This document shows, in pieces, positions 61,856 through 64,000 of a DNA stretch of 64,000 nt. The stretch is from Carex sylvatica (Eukaryota > Streptophyta > Magnoliopsida > Poales > Cyperaceae). How positions within the stretch are numbered: position 1 is the first letter of the stretch; every line of letters begins with the position of its first letter. The stretch is taken from assembly GCA_964058845.1 (NCBI GenBank), contig CAXKVR010000010.1, forward strand, positions 310,001-374,000, given 5' to 3'. The notes under the pieces are model-generated. The model had not been told where the DNA came from. It saw nothing but the letters and a program-made list of their open reading frames with translations, and did not search any database. A program made the translations under genes and the position numbers.

Positions 61856-61860
<5 letters not shown>
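61456..61860. mobile_element. Hairpin MITE (core-family member)
   Basis: Left ATGAGGGGGTACAAATGCAC and right complement ATGAGGAGAGTTCAAATGCA; arms pair along about 190 bp through CCGAACCGTTAGATGCGATC and AGATGTGCTTGGAGACCAAA. It lies between AT dinucleotide tracts. Confidence 0.85.

Positions 61861-61908
<48 letters not shown>
61861..61908. repeat. (AT)n microsatellite
   Basis: Uninterrupted AT dinucleotides, about 24 units, at the right edge of the hairpin MITE. Confidence 0.95.
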
Positions 61909-61912
<4 letters not shown>

Positions 61913-62604
61913 CATATAATTAATGGGATAATTATACTACATCATTGACCCTTTTTTGTGAAAACAAATGACAAGAACTTTTTATTTTTGAGAAAAGAAA
62001 TGATAAGAACGTAAAAATCATTTTGTTTATATTTTATTAATAAAATTTAAAAAGAATCTTAACAGAAAAATAAAAACAAAAACATTCTCTTTATATTCTG
62101 ATTTGATCGAATAGTCAAATTAATTATGTTTATTTTTTATTTTTTTATAATTGAGCATTTATCAGATTTCTCGTAAAACTAATCCAAGTATTAAACTTGT
62201 CAAGGTCCAACGATGCGTAAGTAATTAATCTTACAATGCTAAACTAGTCTAATTATGAGCTAATTCGGAAAATTCTACAAAATTAATTTAGCATTGTATA
62301 TGAAACAATTAATCCCATTTAAAGACAAGAATAAAATCCTCATATGAAAGAATATATGGTTACAATTATATATCAAACTCAGGAGGGTTTAAAAAAAAAA
62401 AAAAAAACTAGAAACCCAAAATCTTTTTCTGTTGATCAAACCCCCAACCTAAGAAATGGACCTCACGATCCTTACATGTACAAATTACAAAATATATACC
62501 GCATAATCTGTATAAATTACAAAAAATATATATCAACCAACATAATCTGTACAAATTACAAAATATATACCGCGTCTACCTGTCGAGCAAACAAATAATG
62601 AATT
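61909..62604. other. Intergenic, no gene recognised
   Basis: AT-rich. ATCTGTATAAATTACAAAAAATATA-like strings recur two or three times near 62480-62575 as a small imperfect repeat. Confidence 0.4.
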
Positions 62605-62815
62605 CGTATCGTCTGCATTAACTCAAAACAGAATCTTTTGAGTTAATGAATTTTGATCATCCGATCTATTTTAAGATTCGTGTACGCTAGATTCGCACTA
62701 ATAGTAAAGGGCCCCTATATCATAATCTGAGTCGGATTGACTCCGTTTAAAATCAAACGGATGAAATTCATTAACTCAAAATATTCCTTTTGAGTTAATG
62801 CAGAGGATACACATT
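62605..62815. mobile_element. MITE with GCATTAACTCAAAA hairpin ends
   Basis: Left CGTATCGTCTGCATTAACTC and right complement GTATCCTCTGCATTAACTC are inverted; each arm itself holds a TTAACTCAAAA...TTTTGAGTTAA stem. About 210 bp, non-coding. Confidence 0.7.
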
Positions 62816-62835
62816 TATCAAATAATGAGCCGATC

Positions 62836-63022
62836 CAATTTGAATTCATACTCTCTGAGATATCTCAAACTTTGCATGACTTTATGAAAAATCTCAACCA
62901 TTCAAATACTTTATGCACGAATCTCGAAGCTCAAATAATACTGGCCCCTACGCTAACCCCGAATAGGCACCGGACACGTCGGTCACTCAAAAGTTGAGAT
63001 ATCTCAGAGGATACGCACTCCG
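62836..63022. mobile_element. MITE with TCTGAGATATCTCAA ends
   Basis: Left GAATTCATACTCTCTGAGAT then ATCTCAAACTTTG; the right end is its diverged complement (GTGCGTATCCTCTGAGATAT). It lies about 150 bp before the second PPR start; the same AGATATCTCAGAGGAT end occurs at 53132, just before the first PPR leader. Confidence 0.6.
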
Positions 63023-63116
63023 GATTTACAAAGTTTGGGTTGTCCAAATAAATGGACACCTCCAGTAACAAAGATGCTTTCTTCTAGTGTTCTTTTTGAC
63101 AACTATTGTTACTCCA

Positions 63117-63150
63117 TTCTTCTTCTTCTTCTTCTTCTTCTTTCTTCTTT
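63117..63150. repeat. TTC microsatellite in PPR leader
   Basis: (TTC)n-type tract running into T/C-rich sequence just upstream of the second PPR start codon. Confidence 0.9.
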
Positions 63151-63174
63151 TCTTTCTTGGCTGAAACGGCGACA

Positions 63175-64000
63175 ATGCAAATAGGGCGCAATTTCGCACG
63201 CCATTTTCACTCTCTCGTTCAATTTAACAAACACCTGAACGATTTGGTCCGCAAATCTGATACGAATGTGTTTCCGCTCTTTAATCGGATGAACAGAATC
63301 CAAGGTATACCTTTTGATGTTTACACTTACGGTATTTTGATAAAGTATTGTAGTAAGATCAATGAGCTGCGTTTAGCTTATGCTGTTCTCGGAAGGCTTC
63401 TCAAAGGAGGTTTCATAGCTGAGGCGGTAGTTGTCAATCCCATTCTCAAGAGACTTTGTTCTGAGAATAGGATTGCTGAAGCTGCATCCATTGTTACTGA
63501 GAAAATGCCAATAATGGGATGCATGCCTGACGTGATCTCCTACAATATCCTTATCAAGGGCCTGTGCTCTACCGGCAACACCGGCTTAAGCATGCAACTG
63601 TTTTTCAAAATGGTAAAGGATGGTGGTGAGTGGGAACCCACTGTGATAACCTATAACACGCTTATTGATGGCCTATCTAAGTCGGGTGATCTTGAAAAAG
63701 CAAGTGAACTGCTGCAGTACATGGATTTGCAAGGGGTTAAGCCCAATGCTGTTACATACTCTACTGTTATGAATTGGTTGTGCAAGCATGGTCAGACAGA
63801 CAAGGCAACACGGTTGCTGCATAAGATGGTCTCGGAAGGACCTGAGCCCGATATCGTGACTTACAATACCCTTATAGATGGCTTGTTTAAGGAAAATGAA
63901 ATTGGTCAGGTCAAGGATGTCCTAAGAGCTATGGTTTCTAAAGGGGTAAACCCGGATGCTTTCACTCACTCAATTATGTTGAACTGGCTATGTAATGAAG
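63175..64000 (+). CDS. Restorer-of-fertility-like P-class PPR protein, 3' end beyond window
   Basis: Uninterrupted frame of 275 codons from the ATG at 63175 to the window edge. The N-terminus (MQIGRNFARHFHSLVQF) is Arg-rich with few acids, like a mitochondrial presequence. P-type repeats follow: GIPFDVYTYGILIKYCSKIN, LLKGGFIAEAVVVNPILKRL with CSENRIAEAASIVTEKM, GCMPDVISYNILIKGLC, TVITYNTLIDGLSKSGDLEK, NAVTYSTVMNWLCKHG, DIVTYNTLIDGLF, DAFTHSIMLNWLCNE. The order of the first repeats is that of rice Rf1-type proteins (ALGxxxKxGF, then PLLKGLC-like). Similar to the gene at 56427 but intact at the 5' end, so it is the better candidate for a working gene. Confidence 0.9.
   Translation, partial: MQIGRNFARHFHSLVQFNKHLNDLVRKSDTNVFPLFNRMNRIQGIPFDVYTYGILIKYCSKINELRLAYAVLGRLLKGGFIAEAVVVNPILKRLCSENRIAEAASIVTEKMPIMGCMPDVISYNILIKGLCSTGNTGLSMQLFFKMVKDGGEWEPTVITYNTLIDGLSKSGDLEKASELLQYMDLQGVKPNAVTYSTVMNWLCKHGQTDKATRLLHKMVSEGPEPDIVTYNTLIDGLFKENEIGQVKDVLRAMVSKGVNPDAFTHSIMLNWLCNE

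Noticed and set aside
1..64000. CRISPR arrays, bacterial operons or phage-like modules
   Set aside because: The genes have introns and plant-specific families; no regularly spaced direct repeats of CRISPR type are present. The regularly repeated units are PPR codons, tandem duplications and MITEs.

Overview
This is a stretch of an AT-rich, repeat-laden flowering-plant nuclear chromosome. The evidence is spliced genes with GT-AG introns, plant-only gene families (CH-domain kinesin-14, AHP-type phosphotransfer protein, restorer-like PPR proteins), many MITEs, and LTR-like and LINE relics. Two points lean towards a monocot: the phosphotransfer gene is an AHP4-type protein with Gln in place of the catalytic His, as in the rice pseudo-HPs, and the PPR proteins have the architecture of rice Rf1-type restorer-like proteins. 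The species cannot be fixed from the sequence.

Layout. 384-4546 (minus): plant cereblon homologue (CRL4 substrate receptor), nine exons reconstructed, with the 3' end off the left edge. 6470-7667: a near-perfect 599-bp tandem duplication. 9745-11876 (plus): six-exon pseudo-phosphotransfer gene of cytokinin signalling. 12-39 kb: mostly gene-free repeat territory. It holds an aquaporin exon relic (17.4 kb), a block of LTR-like sequence present twice (about 19.8-28.1 kb) whose first copy is split by an element rich in GGATCGGTTG palindromes, several MITEs, a LINE relic (32.5-33 kb), and a 2.7-kb fold-back (35.97-38.66 kb) packed with four copies of a 425-bp hairpin MITE. 40083-49055 (plus): a complete 21-exon, 1017-residue CH-domain kinesin-14 with one AT-AC (U12-type) intron and one GC-AG intron inside the motor domain. 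50-53 kb: MITEs and a truncated tRNA-Phe copy. 53.1-64 kb: a restorer-of-fertility-like PPR locus with one decaying gene (56427-57998) behind a long leader-like region, and the 5' part of a second gene running off the right edge (63175 onward).

The genes do not form one pathway. Cereblon acts in ubiquitin ligation, the pseudo-HP in damping the cytokinin phosphorelay, the kinesin in microtubule/actin-linked transport, and the PPR proteins in mitochondrial RNA processing. Exon boundaries were set by hand from splice signals, reading-frame continuity and family knowledge. All reconstructed exons keep phase, which is the main support for them.
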